64,000 nucleotides of DNA from Terrimonas rubra (GTDB lineage Bacteria > Bacteroidota > Bacteroidia > Chitinophagales > Chitinophagaceae): the NCBI RefSeq assembly GCF_042686025.1, contig NZ_JBHUOZ010000003.1, positions 930,001-994,000 of the forward strand, written 5' to 3'. Below the pieces are notes generated by a model. It did not search any database. It had not been told where the DNA came from and saw only the letters and a list, made by a program, of their open reading frames with translations. The position numbers and the translations under genes are program-made. Position 1 is the first letter of the stretch; each line of letters starts with the position of its first letter. Positions 47,201-55,703 of the stretch are shown piece after piece.

Positions 47201-48559
47201 ATGGATAAAGAAAAAGCCCGGAGAGGCTTCCTCAAAAAACTTATTCTTTCGTCGGGTGCTATTGTGGCCGGCAATTATTTACATGCAGCCGATACGCCTA
47301 CCCGTAAGATCATCGGCATAGCCCGCGACCAGGTATTTGATGCCAATGACCAGATCAATGTAGCGCTTATTGGTGCAGGCGGCATGGGTGGTGCTGACCT
47401 CGATACGGCACTGATGGTTCCCGGTGTAAAAGTAGTAGCGGTCTGTGACCTGTATACCACCCGGCTTACCGATGCCAAAACCCGCTGGGGCTCCGGCATC
47501 TTTACGACAAAGGACTATAAAGAAATTTTAAACCGTAAAGAGGTGGATGCGGTTATTATTGCCACACCCGATCACTGGCACCAGCAGATATCCATTGATG
47601 CCATGAATGCAGGCAAACATGTATACTGCGAAAAACCAATGGTACATTCCGTGGAGGAAGGGCCTGCGGTAATTGCTGCACAAAATAAAACAGGAATGGT
47701 GTTTGAAGTGGGCAGCCAGGGTGTATCATCTTTGGGTAATGAAAAAGCAAAACAATTATTAAAGGAAGGGGCAATTGGCGAACTCAACTATGCCGAAGGT
47801 TTCTGGGCCCGTCGTAACCCGGTATCAGTATGGCAATATCCCATACCGGCCGATGCTTCTTTAAAAACGGTGGATTGGGATGCCTATATCCGCAATACTA
47901 CAAAAAGAACTTTCGATCCGATGCGTTTCTTCCGCTGGCGTAATTACAACGACTATGGTACCGGCATGGCAGGTGATCTGTATGTACACCTGTTTTCCAG
48001 TCTGCATTTTATTACCGACTCACTGGGCCCGGATCGTGTATACTCAACCGGTGGCTTACGCTTCTGGAACGATGGCCGCGAAGTACCCGATGTACAGCTG
48101 GGTGCTTTCGATTATCCCAAAACTGCCGTGCATCCCGCATTCAACCTTTCACTGCGCTGCAACTTTGTAGATGGTACCAGCGGTACTACTTACTTAAAGC
48201 TGGTAGGCAGCGAGGGCTCTATGGATGTAACCTGGGATGATGTAACACTCAAAAAAAACAATATGTCGGCTATGGGCGATCCTTTCCTTAAAGCACAGAA
48301 CGGTCAGGGTAATGAAAGCCGTAAAAAAATACTGCCACCTTCTACACTGGTGTATAAAGCGGAAGAAGGCTATAAGGGCGGCCCTTACGATCATATGGTG
48401 AACTTCTTTACCGCCATCCGTAACCGTAACAATAAAGCCATTGCCGAAGATGCAGCCTTCGGTTACCGGGCGGCAGCACCGGCATTATTATGTAACGACA
48501 GCCTGGTGCAAAGAAAGCCTATCAACTGGGACCCTGTGAACATGAAAAAAATCGGATAA
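47201..48559 (+). CDS. Gfo/Idh/MocA-family oxidoreductase, exported
   Basis: 452 residues. The N terminus RRGFLKKLILSSGAIVAGNY resembles a Tat signal, so it may be a periplasmic enzyme. The Rossmann part has INVALIGAGGMGG near residue 52 and ATPDHWHQ near 121. The family signature is E144-K145-P146 (YCEKPM). The C-terminal half is the alpha/beta substrate domain (MRFFRWRNYNDYGTGMAGDL). NAD-dependent oxidation at C3 of glycosides is known for such exported members. The partner encoded 41 bases downstream is a DUF1080 protein, which fits that chemistry. Confidence 0.9.
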   Translation: MDKEKARRGFLKKLILSSGAIVAGNYLHAADTPTRKIIGIARDQVFDANDQINVALIGAGGMGGADLDTALMVPGVKVVAVCDLYTTRLTDAKTRWGSGIFTTKDYKEILNRKEVDAVIIATPDHWHQQISIDAMNAGKHVYCEKPMVHSVEEGPAVIAAQNKTGMVFEVGSQGVSSLGNEKAKQLLKEGAIGELNYAEGFWARRNPVSVWQYPIPADASLKTVDWDAYIRNTTKRTFDPMRFFRWRNYNDYGTGMAGDLYVHLFSSLHFITDSLGPDRVYSTGGLRFWNDGREVPDVQLGAFDYPKTAVHPAFNLSLRCNFVDGTSGTTYLKLVGSEGSMDVTWDDVTLKKNNMSAMGDPFLKAQNGQGNESRKKILPPSTLVYKAEEGYKGGPYDHMVNFFTAIRNRNNKAIAEDAAFGYRAAAPALLCNDSLVQRKPINWDPVNMKKIG

Positions 48560-48600
48560 CTACACTATTATTAAAAACCCTCACAACTTTTTAACGCATT

Positions 48601-49338
48601 ATGAAACAATTCTTTTTCGCATTGGTATCGGCCGGTTGCCTTTTGGCCTGTGGCAACGACAACAAAACAAACCCGGAAGCAACAGCCGGTTCAACCAAAG
48701 ACAGTATTACCGATAATGCCGGATGGGAAACACTGTTTGACGGCAAAACCCTTAATGGCTGGCATGGTTATAATAAAGACAGCGCGGCTATAAAAAACTG
48801 GACCATCATCGACGGGGCCCTGGTATGCCTGGGTCATGCCGAACATGATTCTGGCGGTGATATTGTAACCGATAAAGCGTATGAGAACTTTGAACTGGAA
48901 TGGGACTGGAAAGTAGACTCAGGCAGTAACAGCGGGGTAATGTATCATGTAGTGGAAGATAAAAAATATAAAGCACCTTATGAAACAGGTCCTGAGTACC
49001 AGATCATTGATGATGTGAACTTCCCTGGTAAACTGGAGGACTGGCAAAAAGCCGGCGCCGATTATGCCATGCACCTGGCCGGCAGTAATAAAAAGCTGAA
49101 ACCGGTAGGGGAGTGGAATAACAGTAAAATCATATTCAACAAGGGCAAGGTGGAACATTGGTTAAACGGCGAAAAAATTCTTGCCTTTGAAGCCTGGACA
49201 CCGGAATGGAATAAATTACGCGAAACCGGTAAATGGAAGGATTTTCCTGATTATGGCAAAGCTGCAACAGGGCTGATTGCCCTGCAGGATCATGGTAACA
49301 AAGCATACTATAAAAATATCCGCATCCGTAAATTATAA
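48601..49338 (+). CDS. DUF1080 lipoprotein, 3-keto-glycoside hydrolase type
   Basis: 245 residues, lipobox LLAC with Cys17. The rest is a single DUF1080 (PF06439) jelly roll: WETLFDGKTLNGWHGYN, FELEWDWKVDSGSNSGVMYH, and YETGPEYQIIDD. This is the family called 3-keto-disaccharide hydrolase, which cleaves 3-keto-glycosides by elimination after an oxidoreductase has made the ketone. The gene follows the Gfo/Idh/MocA gene by 41 bases, so the pair probably acts together in the periplasm on a glycoside. The actual substrate is unknown. Confidence 0.9.
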   Translation: MKQFFFALVSAGCLLACGNDNKTNPEATAGSTKDSITDNAGWETLFDGKTLNGWHGYNKDSAAIKNWTIIDGALVCLGHAEHDSGGDIVTDKAYENFELEWDWKVDSGSNSGVMYHVVEDKKYKAPYETGPEYQIIDDVNFPGKLEDWQKAGADYAMHLAGSNKKLKPVGEWNNSKIIFNKGKVEHWLNGEKILAFEAWTPEWNKLRETGKWKDFPDYGKAATGLIALQDHGNKAYYKNIRIRKL

Positions 49339-49384
49339 TCATTCCTCACAGTATTACCGTTTACTATAACAAAGCAGCCTATAT

Positions 49385-50386
49385 ATGTTAGTAAGAAAAA
49401 CGCTTTCGTTCAGAGGTGTTATGTTCATTGCCGGTCATCATTTCTGGTGGCTGGCCGCATGGATGACGCTGATGACCTCCCTGTATCATTTCACCCATTG
49501 GAAAATGCTGGCCATTCCCTGGCTGCCGCTTTCCGTAGTGGGCACGGCGGTTGCTTTTTACGTGGGCTTTAAAAATAACCAGGCTTATGGCCGCCTTTGG
49601 GAGGGGCGTAAAATATGGGGTGGCATTGTTAACAGCAGCCGCATGTGGGCCTCCATGGTTAACGGCTTCCTGGGTAAAGAAAACAAAGCGGATACAGAAA
49701 AACTGGTGTATGGGTATATTGCATGGATCTATACGCTGCGGTCGCAATTATTGCAACCTACCCAATGGGAGCATGTAAGCCTGCGGCACCTTTTCGGCAG
49801 TTTTAGTGTAAACCGTCGTAAAAACTTTGGCGTGGGCATGTATGAAGAAGAGGTGGCGGCCATAGAAATGAAAAAATACCTGCGGGGGTTTGAAACCGGC
49901 GATCATTTTGCCAACGGCGCAACCCATATACTGCACCAGCAAACCCAAACGCTCAACATGTTGTATGACCAGGGTAAACTGGATGTGTTTAAACAACTCG
50001 AACTGCAACGGGTGGTCAATGATTGTTTTGAACACCAGGGCAAGCTGGAACGGATCAAGAAATTTCCCTTACCACGTCAGTATGGTAGTTTCAGTTTCCT
50101 GTTCGTATGCATATTTATCTTTATGCTGCCCTTTGGCATTGTAGGCGAGTTTGCTAAACTGGGCGATGCCTGGATCTGGCTGGCCATTCCCTTTGGTATG
50201 GTCATCGGCTGGGTGTATGTGGTCATGGAACTGATCGGTGATTATTCTGAAAACCCTTTTGAAGGGCTTCCTTACGATATCCCCATGCTCTCCATCTGCC
50301 GTACCATCGAAATTGACCTGTTGAATATGCTTGGTGAAACAGACATACCCAAGCCTGTTCAACCCAAACGGGAAATACTTATGTAA
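49385..50386 (+). CDS. Bestrophin-family anion channel (UPF0187)
   Basis: 333 residues with several membrane segments. N-terminal bestrophin signatures include MLVRKTLSFRGVMFIAGHHF, VAFYVGFKNNQAYGRLWEGR and KIWGGIVNSSRMWA. A C-terminal half follows with LPRQYGSFSFLFVCIFIFML and ending with NPFEGLPYDIPMLSICRTIE. Bacterial bestrophins form pentameric channels in the inner membrane. It is 46 bases downstream of the DUF1080 gene, with its own terminator close to the stop. A functional link with the two sugar genes is not evident. Confidence 0.9.
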   Translation: MLVRKTLSFRGVMFIAGHHFWWLAAWMTLMTSLYHFTHWKMLAIPWLPLSVVGTAVAFYVGFKNNQAYGRLWEGRKIWGGIVNSSRMWASMVNGFLGKENKADTEKLVYGYIAWIYTLRSQLLQPTQWEHVSLRHLFGSFSVNRRKNFGVGMYEEEVAAIEMKKYLRGFETGDHFANGATHILHQQTQTLNMLYDQGKLDVFKQLELQRVVNDCFEHQGKLERIKKFPLPRQYGSFSFLFVCIFIFMLPFGIVGEFAKLGDAWIWLAIPFGMVIGWVYVVMELIGDYSENPFEGLPYDIPMLSICRTIEIDLLNMLGETDIPKPVQPKREILM

Positions 50387-50411
50387 ATGGTTTTTTATAA
50401 TGTATTTTTTT

Positions 50412-50438
50412 AGGCAACATTTATTGTTGCCTTTTTTT
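50412..50438 (+). terminator. Terminator of the bestrophin gene
   Basis: AGGCAAC / GTTGCCT stem, followed by seven T residues. Confidence 0.8.
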
Positions 50439-50576
50439 GTTCGCCATGTTTTAAATGTAAACAAAATACCGCTGCCGTGAATAGCAGAACAAACGGTTCA
50501 TCTTGAAAAAACAGAAGGTTAACGATGATAATTGTCAATTTAGCGAAAAGAGGGTGGCCTGCAAATACAAGTCAGG

Positions 50577-50652
50577 TATATTTGTCCTGGTTTTTCATAG
50601 GATATTGGATTTTAAAGCGGGGTGCATGTCTATGCACCCCTATTTTTTTATA
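50577..50652 (+). ncRNA. Candidate small RNA (promoter box plus terminator, no ORF)
   Basis: TATATTTG at 50577-50584 matches TAnnTTTG exactly. About 35 bases later a perfect 9-bp hairpin GGGGTGCAT/ATGCACCCC (50619-50640) is followed by TATTTTTTTA. The terminator faces plus, yet no plus-strand gene lies between it and the earlier bestrophin terminator. A transcript of about 60 nt is possible. The alternative is the 3' end of the convergent kup gene, but the T-run is on the wrong side for that. Confidence 0.3.
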
Positions 50653-50675
50653 CTATCCAATATATTATTGAAAAA

Positions 50676-52643
50676 CTAGCTATCAATACGTGTAAGCCGC
50701 AGGTTGGTCACCGGTGCCACAATAAGCGGGAATTTCTCCACCGTTACATTCGAAAGGTCAAGGCCAAAACCTCTTTCCTCGCTCAGGCTATGTTCTTTTA
50801 ACCAGAAGTGGAACTTCATAATAACTCTTTCACTGAACGGTAATTCGTTATCCTGGCTCAGGTATTTTTCCATTACCATAAACTGGAAGTCGCCAACAGT
50901 ATTACTGCTTGCCAGGCTTTCGTAACGGCTGATAATATTTACTTCTTTATTGGCCACCAGGTCTTCCACTACTTTGCGGAACATGAGGTTGATCCTTGGC
51001 TCCATTCTAAAGCCCAGCCTGAAATCAATACGTATAATGTCATTGGGTATAATATGCTCCACCTTATACTCACAGGTATAGGGGTCGTCCAATGTATCTA
51101 CGTGCACAAACCAGTATATATCCGCCCTTTTAGGCTTTTTATTCAAGATGGAATAGATGATCTTATGTTCAATCTCTTTCGGGTTATTGGCGCTGGTCAG
51201 GTAAATAAGGTGGGTGGCGTACTTGGCTACCGATTTATCATTACTTAACTCCTGTATCTTGGGTATATAATGTTCCAGCCGTACAAACTCCACGTAACGG
51301 TTCTTAATTTTACGGGCCCTGTACCATACATACATTACCAGGAACATCAGGCCGCCTAACAACACGGTAATATAACCACCATGGGTAAACTTATCCAGCA
51401 GGGCAATGAAATAAGCCGTTTCTACAATAAAATAACTTACCAGGAACAGGTATATCCAGCGTTTTTTTACCCGGTGTAATACCAGGTAATTGGCAAACAG
51501 GATGGTGGTGGTGAGCATGGTAACAATAATGGCCAGGCCATAAGCCGCCTCCATCTCCGATGATTTTTGAAAGTACAGTACAATACCGGTACAGCCCACA
51601 TATAACAACAGGTTAATACCCGGTATAAACAACTGGCCCTTGGCTTCTGATGGGTAACGTATCTTCAGTTTAGGCCACAGGTTTAAACGCATGGCTTCAC
51701 TGATGAGTGTAAAGGCGCCCGATATCATGGCCTGGCTGGCAATAATAGCTGCCAGGGTGGCAATAATAACGCCCGGCAAAATAAACCACTCCGGCATCAG
51801 GTTATAAAAGGCGTTCAGTTGCGGGGCATTCTTGTTTACAAAAGTGCCGTTGTAATGCGCTAACATATAGGCGCCCTGTCCAAAATAATGTACCAGTAAA
51901 CAGGTTTTTACATATATCCAGGCCATACGGATATTCCCACGGCCGCAATGTCCCAGGTCGCTGTACAAAGCTTCGGCACCCGTGGTACACAAAAACACGG
52001 CACCCAGCAACCAGAAACCTTCTTTATAGGTACTTAAAAATTCAATTGCGTAATGAGGACTTAATGCTTTGAAAATGGTAAGATCGTCAAAAACGTGTGC
52101 AAGGCCCAGTACCAGTAACAGGGTGAACCAGATGAACATCATCGGCCCGAAAAACTTACCGATCGAGGAGGTGCCGAATTGTTGCATGAAAAAAAACAGG
52201 GCCAGTATGATCAGTACGATCACCATAATGGTATTGGCGGTCAGTGTTTCCTTTAAATAGGGGAGTTTGGAAAGGCCTTCAATGGCGGAGGTAATGGAAA
52301 TAGGCGGCGTGATCATACCATCGGCCAATAGCGCCGCGCCACCCAGCATTGCCGGTATTACCAGCCACTTTCGCCGGCGTCTTACCAGGGCATACAAGGC
52401 AAATGTACCGCCCTCACCACGGTTGTCGGCTCTTAAAATAAGAATAACATACTTAATGGTGGTTTGTAAGGTAAGTGTCCAGATAATACAGGATAAAGTA
52501 CCAACGATCAGCAGCTCATTGATCTCCCTGTCACCGATGATGGCATTAAAAACATAAAGTGGTGATGTGCCAATATCGCCAAAAATAATTCCGAGTGCTA
52601 TTAGAAGTCCCGCAGCGGTGACTTTGTTGGTAGGTCCTTTCAC
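50676..52643 (-). CDS. kup: Kup-family potassium uptake permease
   Basis: 655 residues, about 12 membrane helices in the first ~440 residues, then a cytoplasmic tail. Family signatures: GIIFGDIGTSPLYVFNAII, ADNRGEGGTFALYALVRR, GGAALLADGMITPPISITSA, SDLGHCGRGNIRMAW. The complete length and closeness to family motifs make the call safe. It imports K+ (probably with H+) through the inner membrane. No K+-sensing riboswitch was recognised upstream. It is followed by the small terminator/sRNA-like structure at 50619 in the opposite orientation. Confidence 0.95.
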   Translation of the reverse strand: MKGPTNKVTAAGLLIALGIIFGDIGTSPLYVFNAIIGDREINELLIVGTLSCIIWTLTLQTTIKYVILILRADNRGEGGTFALYALVRRRRKWLVIPAMLGGAALLADGMITPPISITSAIEGLSKLPYLKETLTANTIMVIVLIILALFFFMQQFGTSSIGKFFGPMMFIWFTLLLVLGLAHVFDDLTIFKALSPHYAIEFLSTYKEGFWLLGAVFLCTTGAEALYSDLGHCGRGNIRMAWIYVKTCLLVHYFGQGAYMLAHYNGTFVNKNAPQLNAFYNLMPEWFILPGVIIATLAAIIASQAMISGAFTLISEAMRLNLWPKLKIRYPSEAKGQLFIPGINLLLYVGCTGIVLYFQKSSEMEAAYGLAIIVTMLTTTILFANYLVLHRVKKRWIYLFLVSYFIVETAYFIALLDKFTHGGYITVLLGGLMFLVMYVWYRARKIKNRYVEFVRLEHYIPKIQELSNDKSVAKYATHLIYLTSANNPKEIEHKIIYSILNKKPKRADIYWFVHVDTLDDPYTCEYKVEHIIPNDIIRIDFRLGFRMEPRINLMFRKVVEDLVANKEVNIISRYESLASSNTVGDFQFMVMEKYLSQDNELPFSERVIMKFHFWLKEHSLSEERGFGLDLSNVTVEKFPLIVAPVTNLRLTRIDS

Positions 52644-52775
52644 TTGTTAAAATTTACGAAAAACGGCCGGCTTCTGCCCGGGCCGTAATTCGACTTACAA
52701 AGTTATAAGTAAAACAGGCATACAAAAATTACAAGCCGTTAACTTTTTTTTCACGAAGCTTTAACCCGCCATTTT

Positions 52776-52970
52776 CTAATCGTATTCTAATCTCTTATGC
52801 CGTTTTTCTTTGTTCTGCTTCCAGGCGCGGGAAAACCGGCTGGTTAGCTCAGTCTTTACACTTAATAGCCGGTAACCGCTTTCGCTGCCGGCCTGATTTA
52901 AGGTTTTTTTTATGATTAAAGGAACAACTTTTGGATTTTTAACCTCGTTATTAATGTAATGCCGCAACAA
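52776..52970 (-). CDS. Possible small basic protein upstream of kup
   Basis: 64 codons starting at TTG (no ATG in frame; stop at 52977-52979). The product is very basic with a protein-like composition (KTELTSRFSRAWKQNKEKRH then KRLEYD). G+C is higher than in typical intergenic DNA of this window. It lies 133 bases upstream of kup on the same strand. A real gene is possible, but the start codon and the family are uncertain. Confidence 0.35.
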   Translation of the reverse strand: MLRHYINNEVKNPKVVPLIIKKTLNQAGSESGYRLLSVKTELTSRFSRAWKQNKEKRHKRLEYD

Positions 52971-52985
52971 ATTGCATCAGGTAAA

Positions 52986-53014
52986 TTGTATGTGGCCAAC
53001 TATTTGTAACTTTA
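52986..53014 (+). promoter_or_regulatory. Possible promoter of the 53032 gene
   Basis: TTG at 52986-52988, an 18-base spacer, then TAACTTTA (last base off the TAnnTTTG consensus), 17 bases before the start. Confidence 0.3.
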
Positions 53015-53031
53015 ATACAAGGTAAATTAAG

Positions 53032-54564
53032 ATGAATATGACGAATAAACGATTGTATCTGATAATCATGCTACTATTGGCCGGTTTTGGTGTTCAGGCG
53101 CAACAAATTGTGTACTCGGAAGCCGAAAAAGACGACAGCCACCGGATAAACTTTGAAGTGATCGGTAAAATGGGTAACAACTTCCTGATTTATAAAAGCA
53201 ACAGGAGCCGACACTGGGTATCGGTATTGGACAATGAAATGCTGCCCGTAGCCAAAAAGAATTTTGACTTTTTGCCCAACGGCGACCGTGTTATCAATGT
53301 GGATATCGTTCCGTATTCCAGCTATTTCTATGTAATTTATCAATACCAGCGCAAAGGCATCGTGTATTGCGAGGCAGCCCGTTTAAACGAGGTGGGTGAT
53401 AAGGTAGGTGATGTTATGCTGCTGGATACTACCCGTATCGGTTATAGTGCCGATAATAAGATCTACACCACCGTTACCAGTGAAGATAAAAGCAAAATAC
53501 TGCTGTATAAAATAAACAGTAAGGATAAAAAGCTTTTCCGGCTTACAACCCGCCTGCTGGATGATAACCTGCAAACTTTAAAACTGAGCCGTTTAACGGT
53601 TCCCATGGAAGAGCGGGATTATTACCTGGGCGAGTTTACCCTAGATAATGACGGCGACCTCTTCTTTGCCCGTTTTAACCGCTTAAGCAATGAGAGTATC
53701 AGTAAGGTCGACCTGATACAAAAAACCGCGATGGAGGACGTTTTAACAGAAAGATCTATCAATATTGAAGGCATTTACCTGGATGATATTAAAACCAAAG
53801 CGGATAATGTGAATAAACGCCTGGTGATGGTATCGTTTTACAATAAAACCAAGAGAGGTAATATAGAAGGGTACTACCTGTATGTATGGGATAAGAGAGC
53901 CGGCCAGGTGGTCCGTGAAAAGGCACTGGCTTTTTCCGAAGCCTTACGTAAGGAGGCCAAAGGAAATACCTCTGCCAAAGCGGCTTTTGATGATAACTTT
54001 ATCAAGAATATTATTTTAAAAGGTGACGGTGGTTTTATTATTGCCAGCGAAGCGGCCTATACAAGCTCAAGAGGTGGCGGCGGACCCTGGAATCGCTGGA
54101 ACTACTGGGGTTCACCTTTCATGCGCCCTTTTGATTATTATTACTACTCTCCTTACTACTATAATTCCTACTGGGGTATGAACCGCTGGGGCAATGATAA
54201 TGTGCGTTACCAGGCCGATAATATTACTATTTCGTCTTTTGACAGCCAGGGCAATAACGAATGGAACAACGTTATTACCAAAGAGCAGTATAACGACCAG
54301 TCCGATAACCTCTTATCTTACCAGTTATTCATCACCGGGGGACAGTTACACTTCCTGTTTAATACGCTGGAGTCAAAAGCACAGTTATTAAGCGACTTTA
54401 CCGTATCACCGGAGGGTGAAATGAAACGTAATCCTACCCTGAAGAATTTAGACCGTGGCCGGGAGTTTATGCCGCGGTATGGTAAACAGGTGGGCCGTAA
54501 CCAAATGATCATCCCTTGTTTGTACCGCAATTATATTTGTTTTGCAAAAGTTGATTTTAACTAG
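53032..54564 (+). CDS. Exported hypothetical protein (510 aa)
   Basis: The signal peptide (LYLIIMLLLAGFGVQAQQ) suggests an envelope location; an ATG two codons in (53038) is an alternative start. The mature part is beta-rich with many propeller-like strands (RHWVSVLDNEMLPVAKKNFD, YLYVWDKRAGQVVREK). An unusual Trp/Tyr/Gly-rich stretch (RGGGGPWNRWNYWGSPF followed by YYYYSPYYYNSYWG) occupies about residues 348-383. No family was recognised. It is followed by a hairpin and a membrane-protein gene. Confidence 0.7.
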   Translation: MNMTNKRLYLIIMLLLAGFGVQAQQIVYSEAEKDDSHRINFEVIGKMGNNFLIYKSNRSRHWVSVLDNEMLPVAKKNFDFLPNGDRVINVDIVPYSSYFYVIYQYQRKGIVYCEAARLNEVGDKVGDVMLLDTTRIGYSADNKIYTTVTSEDKSKILLYKINSKDKKLFRLTTRLLDDNLQTLKLSRLTVPMEERDYYLGEFTLDNDGDLFFARFNRLSNESISKVDLIQKTAMEDVLTERSINIEGIYLDDIKTKADNVNKRLVMVSFYNKTKRGNIEGYYLYVWDKRAGQVVREKALAFSEALRKEAKGNTSAKAAFDDNFIKNIILKGDGGFIIASEAAYTSSRGGGGPWNRWNYWGSPFMRPFDYYYYSPYYYNSYWGMNRWGNDNVRYQADNITISSFDSQGNNEWNNVITKEQYNDQSDNLLSYQLFITGGQLHFLFNTLESKAQLLSDFTVSPEGEMKRNPTLKNLDRGREFMPRYGKQVGRNQMIIPCLYRNYICFAKVDFN

Positions 54565-54584
54565 TACACGTTGTATTTTGCACC

Positions 54585-54616
54585 GGTATGTACGGCTTCA
54601 TTGAGCCGTACATACC
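54585..54616 (+). promoter_or_regulatory. Perfect 13-bp hairpin before the membrane-protein gene
   Basis: GGTATGTACGGCT / AGCCGTACATACC with a 6-base loop and no T-run. It lies 20 bases after the previous stop and 20 before the GTG start at 54637. It may act as a transcription terminator without a T tail, an mRNA-end stabiliser or a translational control element. Confidence 0.5.
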
Positions 54617-54636
54617 CAACAAAACCACAATACTTC

Positions 54637-55626
54637 GTGATAGGCGTTTTTAAACAAAAGAGTCCGGCAAATATTTTACTGTTGTTAATAGTAGGCATTT
54701 TAATAAAATTACCTGCTTTTATCAACCCCCATCCGGCTGTTACCCACAGCAGCGATGGTTACTTTTATACCCGTATAGTAGAGGCATTGAATCCTTCTGC
54801 TGCGGGTTTTCCGCTTTTGTATCCTTTGCTGGCTTTTACTTTGTTATTTTTACAGGCTAACCTGCTTACCAGGTTCATCAACCATCATCGTATGATGAAC
54901 CGGTTGAACTATTTACCGGGCCTGGCTTATATGGTGGTTACTTCTTTATTGCCCGACTGGAATTATTTCTCGGCCTCTTTACTCGCCAATACCATATTAT
55001 TATACATCCTGCCTGCCATCTTTAATACGTACAATAAACCGCAGGCCCGGGGCAGCATTTTTAATATTGGCCTGGCACTGGGTATTGCCTCTTTCTTTTA
55101 TTCACCCATTATCTTCTTTGGTTTGTGGGTAATACTCGCTTTATCCATTCTACGGCCTTTTAAACTAAACGAATGGCTGCTGTGTATACTAGGTATTACC
55201 ACGCCTTACTATTTCCTGGCTATTTACCTGTTGCTAACCGACAGCTTCAGCTGGGAGGTATTATTACCGCAGATCAGTATCGGCCTGCCTAAAATAAAAC
55301 AATCGGCCTGGATGGCGGGCAGTGTTTTCCTGATCATGGTGCCTTTCCTGGTAGGCGGGTATTATGTACAGGACCATTTACGCCGTATGTTGATACAGGT
55401 GCGTAAAGGCTGGAGTATTTTATTATTCTACTTACTCATTGCATTATTAATTCCTTTTGTCAACACCGGCAACAGCCTCGAAAGCTGGATCATGGCTTTA
55501 TTGCCTATGGCCGCCTTTCATGCTTTTGGTTATATGCATGCATCTTATAAAATATTGCCCTTAATATTCTTCTGGGCCTCCGTTGTTTTAATACTGGTAT
55601 ACCAGTATGCAGGTCCGGGTTGGTAA
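54637..55626 (+). CDS. DUF6427-like multi-pass membrane protein
   Basis: From the GTG at 54637 (329 residues) because the frame further upstream (TTG 54571) would translate through a perfect hairpin. It has about 9-10 hydrophobic segments (ILLLLIVGILIKL, PLLYPLLAFTLLFLQ, FFGLWVILALSILRPF, ILLFYLLIALLIPF). The loop ISIGLPKIKQSAW and the start VFKQKSPANILLLL resemble DUF6427 of Bacteroidota. No catalytic residues are recognised. It sits in the inner membrane and its function is unknown. It is likely separate from the upstream gene. Confidence 0.65.
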   Translation: MIGVFKQKSPANILLLLIVGILIKLPAFINPHPAVTHSSDGYFYTRIVEALNPSAAGFPLLYPLLAFTLLFLQANLLTRFINHHRMMNRLNYLPGLAYMVVTSLLPDWNYFSASLLANTILLYILPAIFNTYNKPQARGSIFNIGLALGIASFFYSPIIFFGLWVILALSILRPFKLNEWLLCILGITTPYYFLAIYLLLTDSFSWEVLLPQISIGLPKIKQSAWMAGSVFLIMVPFLVGGYYVQDHLRRMLIQVRKGWSILLFYLLIALLIPFVNTGNSLESWIMALLPMAAFHAFGYMHASYKILPLIFFWASVVLILVYQYAGPGW

Positions 55627-55666
55627 AGGGCTTTATTGGCAGGCAGGTAAATTGCCCTATCTGTCT

Positions 55667-55674
55667 TATTTTTG
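55667..55674 (+). promoter_or_regulatory. Bacteroidota -7 promoter element
   Basis: TATTTTTG matches TAnnTTTG exactly, about 30 bases before the ATG at 55704. Confidence 0.45.
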
Positions 55675-55703
55675 CAGCTTCGGGATAAATACCCGACAAT
55701 AAT

